A stretch of 64,000 nucleotides of DNA from Plecoglossus altivelis (taxonomy: Eukaryota > Chordata > Actinopteri > Osmeriformes > Plecoglossidae), in NCBI GenBank assembly GCA_036571765.1, contig BROE01000020.1, positions 4,577,992 through 4,641,991 on the forward strand. Direction: 5' to 3'. The notes under the pieces are model-generated. The model was not told the DNA's origin and ran no database searches. It saw only the letters and a list, made by a program, of their open reading frames with translations. Of this stretch, positions 1 to 10,407 are shown in pieces. Position numbers and translations under genes: made by a program. The first letter of the stretch is position 1; each line of letters opens with the position of its first letter.

Positions 1-586
1 TAAATTAATTCTTGTAGACTACAAAGCAGAGATGTAACAGCACTGTTAGCCTACGGCCGTTTTGTAGTCGACAGATCTCCATCACAAAACACATAGTGAA
101 TACATTTTATTTATTGTGTGTTGGGGTTGGGCATTGGAATTTGTTATATGTTCTGAGACTTTTAACAGGCCAAATCACACCATATTAAACTTATTTGGTA
201 TTCATGAGTCTATTTAACCTTCGTTATGAGCCAGCAGAATGAAGCAATTATAAGAAATGTCTTTTTATTCTGTGCTATTGCTGTCTATTCAGGGTGATTT
301 CACATGTTAATGCAACTGATTTTGTTCCTTGAATATTACGTTGGAATACTCGAGAGCGGACTGGTTACATTTGTAAACAACCTCTTTCAACCATGGCAAC
401 TTCACTACACGATGGACATTGTCACAATGAGCCTTGTGCCATTATGATGTCACGTACAATTTGAGATTGAACTCGGAGTTTCCGAATGACCAGATAGATC
501 CTGAAAAAACAGCGTTGGTTTCTCATTACAGATAGCAGTGGTTCTTTGATTATTTACATCAGAGATTAAAACTATTTAGTGGCTGA
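1..586. other. Upstream flank of the first gene
   Basis: This AT-rich stretch holds no convincing exon. It probably contains the promoter or 5' untranslated sequence of the gene starting at 587. I see no TATA box, CpG-dense block or recognisable repeat that would fix a transcription start. Confidence 0.4.
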
Positions 587-3500
587 ATGGGTCAGGCCCA
601 AAGTGACCCTGGGGTCTCTACGAAGAGACCTCATAAAGACAAGGTGAAAAAGAAGACAAGTGGAGAGTCGCTTGCAAGATTTCTCCGCTTATTCTCCCTG
701 CTGACTTGTTGTGTCAGACCTACGAAAAGAGAGTCTGCCTCGACAGCGAAGACCAACGATGACACTGATTCTGGTAAATGTTCGAACAGCCCTTGGAAAG
801 CTACTTTCCAGAAAACAAACACAACTCACGTAAAAACACGAATTCTGTTCTTTTTATGTTGAAACGATCAGAATGTTCCCTCGCAGCTGATGGCTGTAGA
901 AGGGACAAAAAGGGACATCGTACGAAGAAGGGAGAGCAGGTACGTAATCAAAAGCCTCTGAAGCAAATCTTTGGGCAGTGGAGAAGGAGCGCTCAGCCTC
1001 CTGCAGGAAAGGATAAAGACTCTACAGTTGAGCAACAAAACCTACTACCCATCACATCCTGTTTCTCCTTGCAGTTTATAGCTGTTTGATTGAAATGATA
1101 CTCCTATTGGCCTAAACACTTGACTTTTTCAGTCGAGGCAAAGGTCTTCAGACCAGGGCCAAACTCCAGACCGCTCACCAAGATCGAGGTTTAATTCTTC
1201 AGAGAATGGCCAAAGCCAAGAAATACTTCTCGACCCAGACCAGACGTGTTTCCCACAGAAGACAAACTCCAGAAGAACCTGCACTGTAAGCTGACACAAA
1301 ACCTACTAGATTGTATCTCATCATGATATGAATGGATGTTTGTTCATACCTGCATCATTACTGACCCTCACAATGGAATCCAGAAGGACGGTATGGATCA
1401 GTTTCCACGTGTGCGTCAGGTTGTCACACAGTAATGTGGACTTTAATCCACTAGAATGCGATGTGGTCAGTGGCTGACCCGTGGATGGAACAGTTTGTTT
1501 GTTTCATGTTGGACTGTCATTGAAAACCTCCTCTATTGTCCTCTTCTTCCTCCTCAGGTCCTTGAGGTGGTGCTGTTTCACCCTGTGTTCAGTCCTCTGT
1601 CTGGACCATTGGTCCTTTACAGGCCAGTGTGGCTTCCTGTAAGTCTCCTCTGTTTGGGGATAGTGGCTTGAGGGGGAGCATAGATGTCTCACTAAGATCA
1701 TGGGCAAATGGCACCAGCTAGTTATGTCCTCGTAACACACTGACTGATGACATTATCAGCCCCAAAAAGGATTTTCCATCAACTCCTAAGATTCTCTAAC
1801 TTTCCTCTCTGCCACGAAGGCTCCTTCACCCACGCCAGTACTCCAACTGACAGATGCTGGGAAGCTCTTACTGAGCATCTTAATATCTCTGGACAGTCTG
1901 GTAACTAGTTCACTCCACCTTTCTACATGGTTTGTCCATGATTTACTGTTTGGAGATCCTAAAAAGATGGGATAAGTCTGTCTGTCACCCTCAACCAAAC
2001 TGATGTACTGGGATTGCCATCATATCTTCCCTGCCACAGACGTTCTTCATGGCCCCTGTTTGGTCCAAGCACTATCCCAAAGTATACCTCACCTTGGCTG
2101 GGAAAAGGACTTTGGAGGCCTTGAGCGTTTCCAGAGGACAGGTAACCTTACATCAACAGTAAACGGACTGGAGAAGCCCAATAATTAGCATCTTTCATTG
2201 AATGTGTTGGCCACGGCAGCAGAAGGAACAAAAACAGACAGGACTGAAAAGATGGTTTCAAAGGACATTTGGTTATATAGAAAGTTAAAGAGTGAGTGTT
2301 TGGCTCCTGTTGGCTCTTGTTGTGCAGCCTGTGTTGCCTGAGCCAGAGAAAGAGGCGTCCCAGAGTGAGGAGAAATCTAAGAGGTTCCACAAAGAGGAAC
2401 TCTTTGAGGAAGATCTACCCCTCATGGATACCTGGAACGCCTCGGAATTCCATCATACCAGGCGCAATACTGGACGACTGCAGGTAAGTCAGACTACTCT
2501 GCCATGTGGACTTGTCTGATTCTGTATCAACCACTACACACACACACACACATACACACATACACACACAACACACCACGTACACATAATACATCTGACA
2601 CAGCACACGCACGCACGCACGGCACACAACCACACACACACACACACACACACAAGGTAACAAAAGTAGTGCAGGAAAAGTCCTGTAATGTGTCAGCTCT
2701 GTCTGTGAGTTACAAACTCTAATCTCAACCTTGGAACAAGAATGTCCTTTTTCCTGTTGGTATATTAATTGGCTTAGCAATGAAGATACTGAAGGTCAGT
2801 CCCTGACATGTTGCATTCATATGAAGGGAATCCTCTCCTTTCAGACCCTGGAGGATGTTATGCAGATCATCAGCATAGTCATGGCCAACCGCACCCAGCT
2901 GTGGTGGAGGAGACAGCTCCACATTGACATTCTGACCCCTGAGGTGAGAGAATACTGAGGACTAAACAGGCCCACCAAGGAGAGCATCTGGCTGATCCTA
3001 GCATTCCTGGAGGAACACTGAATGCATTCCTGTGTGTCTGTTACAGGGATTGGTGACTGTGTCTACCATCAAACAGGAGGTGACAGGGGTGCAGGTCAGT
3101 CAAACACACGTAGTGGACGTAAACTCAGCTTCAGAGTTGACGGCTTGACGTAGATTTGATATCAGTTAGTCATAAACTGATGAGTTTTGTTTTGTCCTCT
3201 CTAGTTGCTTGATAGACGGATGAGTCATGTAACGTCCCACTGCATCAACATGAGAAAAGAGTTTGCGTACTTTGAGGATGGCCAGGTGCACGACACTTTC
3301 CTCGCTGAAACGTCCCATTTGGTTGGAAGTTGTCAGAATTTGCTGGTCCCTGTTTAAATGTGTAAAGATGTTCCGTGTTTTTTAACCACAGGAGGTGGAT
3401 GTAACGACAAACTTCGAGGGCTTCGCCTCAACAGGAGACGAGACACGGACGATGACTTGGTCTCACTCCAACACAGAGTCCACCTTCCGTGACCCTCCTC

Positions 3501-6276
3501 CACCTCGCTCTCCTCACGGCTCTCCTCCTCCTCCGGCTCCTTCTGCCCACTTTGACAACAGTCCTCAGGTAAATATCTTGACATTTCCATGTACCTCTAC
3601 CAATGATTTCACTGGCCGCTGAGTGAAAAGTGCTTTGAGATCGAGACAAAAGAATGCTTTTGTGTTGTAGGATATTGAGGAGGACATTGTAGAGGAGTCA
3701 GTTGTGGAGGTGCCCCTGATGCAGTAAGTTCTACAGGAATACCAGATGGAAATGCTTCTGCTACTGTCCAGTGTACAGAATGAAAGCTAAAGTGCTTCCT
3801 CAGCACATCTCCTGATTTCAGTGAATCTGTCCTTTTCTTGATACAGAAGCTATTTTGCGTACAAGGGGACCACCGATTTTGAGGGGAAACTGGCTGCCCT
3901 CCGCATTGCCTTCAAGGCAAGGAGAAACAGTATTTGTCACGAGTGTCTACATGTGACTTCGTGTAGATACAGTGTACCAACGGTTCTCCTATATTTTTCA
4001 GGAGCTGACCAACACCGCCAACACCCTTAACTACATCAGCCATGCTGGGCGAATGGTTCTTGGAGGATTGGTTCAGCTCAACAATCAGGTACCAGCTCAA
4101 GAACCACAATTCACCCATGAGAGAGAGGGCAATCAGTTGAGTGCGTCATAGTTAGTAAGAGGTTCGAGGTGTGAGTTTTATGCCGTTTCTGTTTTGAGGA
4201 TGTGAGGGAATTTCAGCAAGCCTTCGACCGCCTGGTTTCCTTCGTCAACGAGCCAGGAAACCGGCAGGCTATGTTGGAGGAAATTGGCCAGACAGGAGTA
4301 GGTGTAGCCAGACTGATCAGATTCCAGTCATTCCATAGCAATGGTTGAGGTTATGATGTAGGTTTTTGGTGTTGTCGTCTTGTGTTGCACTGTTCTTTAA
4401 AATATGTGCTTGTTTGATTTCAGATCACCCAGGTCAATTTCCTTGATTTGTTCTTCGAAATGATCCTGCTCGGCCTTTTGGAGGGCAAGACAGCCTTTTT
4501 TTTTTCCCCCCCTCGCAGTAAGAGACACTAAACCTAATTCGGGTTGGCTAGCCAACCCACATTTTCAGTAGTTCCATTTGTTATGTTGCGGGGCGGTGGT
4601 CTCATGTCATGTTCTCCTCTAGGCTGCTACTGGAGGTTAGCTCCTAGAGGCCCAATGGATTACCCTGCCATCTCATGTTTTGGCGGTCAATCATGTCCAA
4701 TCTAGGCAGACCAGGACAGAGTGGGCCAGAGTCTGATAAACTTTTTTATACAGAATCCAAAGGTGCGTCACTTTTCCCTTGGTCTCCCCGCTGTCCTCTT
4801 TTCTCTCCCTCTCCCCCTTCACTACACTTGACCTGAATACTGTTCATTGTTTGTGCCGTTGTAGGATTACAGTACTAAGTGTCGTTGATGTCTCAATGTG
4901 TTCACAGAGCCAGATGCACTCCTGGATGGACGCCATCTTTGATTTGGAGCTCCATCTCTATGGCTGTCCTGAGATTCTGTGTGGAGAGGTCCTGGGGAAC
5001 CTAGAAATGCAGGTGGAATACCTTTTGTCCTCATTGGATTAGCAAGGCGTCATGTTCCTCAGCTCCAGAGTAGAACAACAGAGGAGTCTAGACCTAATAT
5101 CATCGTGGTCTGCATGAAAAAAACACACGCCAACACCCAGCCTGCGCCTTTTTGTGGATAGTAATGATCAAAGTAAATGAAAATCACCCCAGAACTCTGA
5201 TTAGAATCTTCCAATATAGTGTCCTTTATGGACGTCAGCAATGTCAATAAAGGTTTATAACCTGCCACAGCTGTGTATACGTGGGGTGGATTCGCAAATC
5301 GGGTCAGTGGAGGGATTGGCAAGTCTAGGCAACTCGTGGTCAACAAGAGTGTTGAGCAGGCGGACAGCTGGGAGTGCTTTGGATATGTGGTCATGCGCGA
5401 GGCGATGGCGAACAAAAAACGAAATAACGCCAGAATGCTATTCGGGGGTGGGTTGTGGACTGTGAGGGGTGGGCGAGTTAGGGTGGGGGGTTGGTGGTGT
5501 GGAATTTCAGCAAGCCTTCGACCGCCTGGTTTCCTTCGTCAACGAGCCAGGAAACCGGCAGGCTATGTTGGAGGAAATTGGCCAGACAGGAGTAGGTGTA
5601 GCCAGACTGATCAGATTCCAGTCATTCCATAGCAATGGTTGAGGTTATGATGTAGGTTTTTGGTGTTGTCGTCTTGTGTTGCACTGTTCTCTAAAATATG
5701 CACTTGTTTGATTTCAGATCACCCAGGTCAATTTCCTTGATTTGTTCTTCGAAATGATCCTGCTCGGCCTTTTGGAGGGCAAGACAGCCTTTCCCGCTCC
5801 AGTAAGAGACACAAACCTAATCGGGTTGGCTAGTCACCCACAATTCGGGTATCCACTGTTTGTTGACGGTGTCTCTCTCATGTCTCTCTCATGTCACTCC
5901 AGAGGCCCAATGGATTCCTCCATCTCATGTTTGCGGTCATCATGTCCATTAGGAGACCAGGACAGAGCTGGAGCCAGAGATCTGATAACTTTTTATACAG
6001 AATCAAGGTGCAGTCACTTTCCCTCTGTCTCCCACTGTCTCTTTCTCTCCCCTTCACACACTTGACCTGAATACTGTTCATTGTTTGTGCCGTTGTAGGA
6101 TTACAGTGCTAAGTGTCGTTGATGTCTCAATGTGTTCACAGAGCCAGATGCGCTCCTGGATGGACGCCATCTTTGATTTGCAGCCCCATCTCTATGGCTG
6201 TCCTGAGATTCTGTGTGGAGAGGTCCTGGGGAACCTAGAAATGCAGGTGGAATACCTTTTGTCCTCATTGGATTAG
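587..6276 (+). CDS. Uncharacterised 17-exon gene, possibly N-myristoylated protein
   Basis: I do not recognise this family. Exons inferred from splice sites and frame: 587-773, 887-939, 1133-1285, 1558-1638, 2040-2141, 2328-2483, 2845-2943, 3047-3094, 3205-3285, 3392-3568, 3671-3723, 3847-3916, 4002-4088, 4199-4297, 5718-5801, 5903-6007 and 6142-6276. Every junction keeps frame, giving about 589 residues. The protein begins MGQAQS, a plausible myristoylation signal, followed by a lysine-rich patch and a Cys-Cys pair near residue 45, so a membrane-bound N-terminus is likely. Residues of roughly 60-130 are Arg/Ser-rich. A proline-rich stretch lies near 370-385. The C-terminal 180 residues look helical and hydrophobic (LDLFFEMILLGLLEG), without a clear membrane span. 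The 3' part is duplicated in the assembly; I used the upstream copy for exon 14 and the cleaner downstream copy for exons 15-17. Exon 14 could instead begin at 4217, six codons later. Function unknown. Confidence 0.6.
2537..2654 (+). repeat. CA microsatellite, interrupted
   Basis: Two (CA)n tracts separated by imperfect CA/CG-rich sequence, inside an intron of the first gene. Confidence 0.95.
3917..4001 (+). other. GC-AG intron in the first gene
   Basis: The exon ending AAG at 3916 is followed by GCAAGG, and the next exon starts after TTTTTCAG at 4001. Joining here keeps the reading frame (an exon of 70 bases after a 2-base partial codon). This is the minor GC donor class, which normally sits in a strong AG/GCAAG context as seen here. 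Confidence 0.65.
4199..5285 (+). repeat. Direct repeat copy 1 (3' part of the first gene, degraded)
   Basis: This block repeats at 5501-6518. It contains counterparts of the last four exons plus the 3' untranslated region and AATAAA at 5246-5251. Bases 4207-4392 match copy 2 essentially without change. In 4495-4860, however, it carries many small insertions, deletions and stretched homopolymers (for example a run of T then C at 4495-4513 where copy 2 reads TTTCCCGCTCC). These destroy the coding frame of the exon equivalent to 5903-6007. A few clean substitutions (4900-4960) also separate the copies. See the finding on assembly error. Confidence 0.85.
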
Positions 6277-6518
6277 CAAGGCGTCATGTTCCTCAGCTCC
6301 AGAGTAGAACAACAGAGGAGTCTATACCTAATATCATCGTGGTCTGCATGAAAAAAACACACGCCAACACCCAGCCTGCGCCTTTTTGTGGATAGTAATG
6401 ATCAAAGTAAATGAAAATCACCCCAGAACTCTGATTAGAATCTTCCAATATAGTGTCCTTTATGGACGTCAGCAATGTCAATAAAGGTTTATAACCTGCC
6501 ACAGCTGTGTATACGTGG
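5501..6518 (+). repeat. Direct repeat copy 2 (3' part of the first gene, intact)
   Basis: The downstream copy of the repeat. Its exons 5718-5801, 5903-6007 and 6142-6276 are open and joined by good splice sites, and it has a polyadenylation signal AATAAA at 6480-6485. It also holds a second copy of exon 14 from 5511 (the acceptor TTTCAG is kept but the bases before 5501 are unrelated). If copy 1 is an artefact, the gene simply continues through this copy. Confidence 0.85.
6480..6485 (+). terminator. Polyadenylation signal of the first gene
   Basis: AATAAA lies about 200 bases after the stop codon at 6276. An identical one in the duplicated copy is at 5246-5251. Confidence 0.6.
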
Positions 6519-8080
6519 ATTCAATCGATCAATGGAATATGGCAGTCTACACTACGTGGTCAAAAGAGTTTGACACCACAGCATGGAGTGCTTTGATTCA
6601 TTCTTGGAAAGAGGAAAATTACCAGACATGCAAAAAATAAAAATCAGTTTCCATCCTCATTGTTCTTCGTATCACATTGACAGACAGAATGTTCCGGAAA
6701 TCCTCAGTCAATGTGTCCCCTGAACTTCAAAAAAGAAAAAGAAATAGTATAGTTGGATACAGTCCTTGAGGAAACCCGCAGAAATGTGCAGGTATCATCA
6801 TCACATTCTTCAAAGATGGCAAGCTGCCTTTCAATGGTTGATGTACATTTTCCAGAAGTGCAAAAATATTTTTGGTTCATCATGAAACTATTGCATGACA
6901 TATTATACTACAGAGGGAAGCCCCAGTCGAGGTAATTAATGGGACACTCTGACAGTGAATATGCACTGCACCCAACACCATCCAACATCCCTCTTGTTTA
7001 CTTACTTGTCCATCTTCACTGTAAGTCACCAAATAACACCTTTTATACGACATCATACAACCTTTTAATGTTTATATTCCATATATTCCTAGAGGCATTT
7101 TTGCAGAGCCAAAGAAATCATGAGCTAAACACAGACATGTCCGCTGTTGGAAAAAAAAGGGACAATTTATCAATCTTACCAAAGATAGAGGCAAATATTC
7201 CTCTTATGTCTCACATACAAAATCATCCTGTCTCTGCATATTATCTTTGATGTAATTTGGTCTTCAATATAAAAAACAATCGATGTCGCCCCAAGAATGT
7301 AGTTCTATACATACTACTCTGCAAGTAGTTGCAACGCTGCAACGGCAAATAAATAAAGCGCTCTGGTTCCCCTTGAATAAAAGGAAGCATCAATGCAGTT
7401 AATATCATCTTGTTAATACATGTTGTGTTTCGCTGACATCACATTTTAGCACATAGAGAAAAGTGACCTAGTCTACATCGAGGGAGATCGCCTCCTCCAT
7501 GATGGAAGTCTGAAAGGTCGAGGAAGGTCACGCTATGAGCGTGACGTTTTACTCTCACAAATAGTCAACAACTGAAAAAAAATTCCACCCCGCACACTCC
7601 TCAACAACGCTTTTTATCACTGTCATCAGAAGATGTTCGTGCATATTATCGTGGTCACTAGGGAATTATGCGCTTAAATCAAGAGCAATTTGTATGTGGC
7701 TTGCAAAAGAGCGAAAGGAATGTCTGAAAAATACGTCGTTGGAAAAGCCTTGAACGCGTGGTCAATCCACAAATGCAGATGCAATACTTCACGCGTAATT
7801 GTAGATTTTCAAGTGACAGGCAAGTGGCAGACCATGAGAAATGCACACACGAAATGTGAAATATTACAAAGGATTTTACGAATATTTAATAACTGCATAT
7901 TTACGAATAGACATATTTGTACACATCATAGGACATTTATGTAAGTCTTAACTTACAAGTCATTATCACTCATTTTATTTTTGTGTATTGAAAAACACAT
8001 TTCAAAATCGTGGAATATTTTTCGATTATGGTTGGCTACTTGCATTTACGAATAATTTTGAGACATATCACTTTCCATAT
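6519..8080. other. Intergenic stretch, no recognised gene
   Basis: Mostly AT-rich sequence. Several open frames of 60-100 codons occur but have no recognisable domains or splice context. A short perfect hairpin (8-base arms, 3-base loop) lies at 7527-7545. I see nothing else that I can support. Confidence 0.5.
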
Positions 8081-8087
8081 ATTTACA

Positions 8088-8290
8088 CCAATCATGGAAG
8101 TTGTGTAGTTAAGCGCATTCTCCAAAATGGTTGCCAAGGCTGTGCTTTGTTCAAACCTGATGTTGCGATTGGAGGGACCGTTTTCTGAAAGCAAGTTTAA
8201 ACAGGGGGGCGGGATAAACTCAGTTTCAAATCTTTACTGCAACACAGTCGGGTTTCGGGAGGTGACGTCTGATCAGGCTTATTAGGCAAG
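8088..8290 (+). promoter_or_regulatory. Candidate ube2c promoter (CCAAT boxes, GC box, CHR)
   Basis: Seen: CCAAT at 8088-8092, reverse CCAAT (ATTGG) at 8168-8172, a GC box (GGGGGCGGG) at 8205-8213, and TTCAAA at 8225-8230, the reverse complement of the cell-cycle homology region core TTTGAA. Paired CCAAT boxes upstream of a CHR are typical of G2/M genes controlled by NF-Y with MMB/DREAM, and UBE2C is such a gene. A 5' untranslated intron running to the acceptor CCCTAG at about 8835 is possible. The transcription start is not proven. Confidence 0.45.
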
Positions 8291-8866
8291 TATTACATCT
8301 GAATTAAAGATGCGGCGTCAAATTCTTTAATTTATGAGAACGAAATTAACAACAATAATGTAGCAGCAGATTTGCTAAAGCTAGCACTGCAGTACTAGCT
8401 CATGCGTACAACCAATACAGCTAGCTCTATGGGATCTTGGAATTGATTGTACGGTGTTAGCAATTGCTAGCTAACCGATGTTGACTGACTCGAATTACTT
8501 TTCCGACATTGTTTATGATATGTTGTTTAGGTAGCTAGATTATAAATTATTGCGTTTTCAAATGTCTAGCAGGACTTATTTTCAATCTATCCGAGATCTT
8601 TTTAGCTAGAAATTACTACATTTGTTCTACATAAATCAAAACAAAAAAAATAACCAAGGTAACGTTACTAGACTCACTGTAGTAGCTAGCTACAGTAGCA
8701 TTGCACCTAGACAGTTGAAGCTAACTGCATGCTAGCAAACCCAACTGGTAGGGTAGTTAACTCGGGTGAATGAATGCAACCTTGTTCTAAATTTCTAATT
8801 ATTTGTGCCTCATCTTGCTTCATTTGGTTCCCTAGACTTCAATTACGGCCCTGTACCTAGCTAGCT

Positions 8867-10033
8867 ATGGCCTCTCAGAATATGGATCCCGCGGCGGCCT
8901 CATCAACAAGCTCTCGGAAAGCCAACGAAACCGGTGGCAGCGCGGCCAAGGGCTCTGTCTCCAAGAGGTGGGTGAATAGTTCAACGGGTTTAGATGACCG
9001 TAGGGTGTTTTTGATGACAATAGCTAAACTTACAACGTCTTACGCCTCACGTTCGCCTCGACACTAAACTGATCTCTCTCATACAGACTTCAACAAGAAC
9101 TGATGACACTTATGGTAAGAATGTCCCCGAGTAGCTAACGTTTGCGTGCTTCTTATGTTACATCGCCTGTTCGTCAAAAACGCTGCAAATTCTTATTGTC
9201 ACATTGCTTTCTAGATGTCGGGAGATAAGGGAATATCGGCCTTTCCAGAATCAGACAATCTTTTCAAGTGGATCGGAACAATACACGGAGCTCCAGCAAC
9301 GGTAGATTCATTCACTCACTCATTTCCACTTAATCAGTTTACCTTGTTGCACATTCTCTTCAACGTTTGGCATTTTCGCCGATGTACAATTAGCGGTATA
9401 TACTCATAATATTCGGATTTTATCTTTTGTAATCAGTGTGCGTGTCACATCTCCCAGAATGCTTAGTGTATATCTATATCCTGCAGGTGTATGAAGGCTT
9501 GAGGTACAAGCTATCACTAGAGTTTCCCAGTGGCTACCCATACAAAGCCCCTCGGGTGAAGTTCATCACCCCCTGTTTTCATCCTAACGTGGACGAGCAA
9601 GGCTTCATCTGTCTGGACATCTTGAAAGACAAGTGGTCGGCCCTGTATGACGTGCGCTCCATCCTCCTCTCCATCCAAAGTTTACTAGGAGGTACGCATC
9701 TTTTGCCACTTGTGACGCACGCTTCTCTTGGTGATACTTGCGTTGAACGTGTCTGGAATATCATTTTTAATGTGCTTTTAAAACAAAATACAAAAAGTGT
9801 TATTTTCCCTTTCATACCCCCAGAGCCCAATAATGAGAGTCCGTTAAATGCTGGCGCAGCTGAGCTCTGGGACAACCAGGAAGGTAAACAAGCAAATTGC
9901 CAGCCGCATCTAAAACAAAGTAATGCGCCTTGACTCAAACTATTCAGTGAGAGGAAAAACAAAATCTAATTGCATTTCTTGTCTTCTCCTTTTAGCCTTT
10001 AAAGCCCATTTGCACTCAACCTTCAAGGACTGA
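8867..10033 (+). CDS. ube2c: Ubiquitin-conjugating enzyme E2 C (UBCH10)
   Basis: UBE2C is the E2 that primes and builds ubiquitin chains on anaphase-promoting complex substrates such as cyclin B and securin, driving mitotic exit. Six exons: 8867-8967, 9087-9114 (only 28 bases), 9215-9301, 9487-9691, 9824-9883 and 9996-10033. They join in frame to 172 residues, against 179 in human. The UBC fold carries the HPN motif (CFHPN) and the catalytic cysteine in FICLDIL at residue 114, the same number as in human. A flexible Ala/Ser-rich N-terminal tail of about 30 residues precedes the fold, as in the mammalian enzyme, where it restrains activity and helps pair with the APC/C. The start is the first ATG after the in-frame upstream sequence, and MASQN matches the family start. 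Identification is firm. Confidence 0.96.
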
Positions 10034-10179
10034 GCTGACCCGCAGTCACATATATTTTCCTTCTTCTGTTATCTGTCAAACTCTTTCTCTCTCTCTCTGT
10101 GGTGTCAGCTTCTAATTATGTATATTTGAATACTGGGTATGTGTATGTACAGTATTTCCATGTTTGTATGAGATGTGTG

Positions 10180-10185
10180 AATAAA
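10180..10185 (+). terminator. ube2c polyadenylation signal
   Basis: AATAAA lies about 150 bases after the ube2c stop codon, followed by T-rich and GT-rich sequence, as expected around a cleavage site. Confidence 0.7.
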
Positions 10186-10217
10186 GATTTTAATGTTGAT
10201 ACAATCATGTGTCTAGC

Positions 10218-10223
10218 TTTATT
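10218..10223 (-). terminator. Polyadenylation signal of the RGS9-anchor gene
   Basis: TTTATT on the + strand reads AATAAA on the minus strand, about 190 bases after the stop of the convergent gene. Its cleavage site would fall close to that of ube2c. Confidence 0.5.
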
Positions 10224-10407
10224 GCACTTTAACATCCGTTTTTTGTACACAAGATCATATAACTTTTTGCTAACTGCTTTGGTCAATCTGTTAAGCATTA
10301 CTCTGCTCTCTAGAATGGTTTTGTGCTAGAAAAATACAACTGAAGTATAGGACAAATTGCTTCATTCCAGAACTAAAGGACCTGTAATTGCTTTTGGTAA
10401 CCTGCAG

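Noticed and set aside
4861..5042. A separate small gene starting near 4860
   Set aside because: It is the copy-1 version of the last exon of the first gene; its upstream part contains stops or intron sequence.
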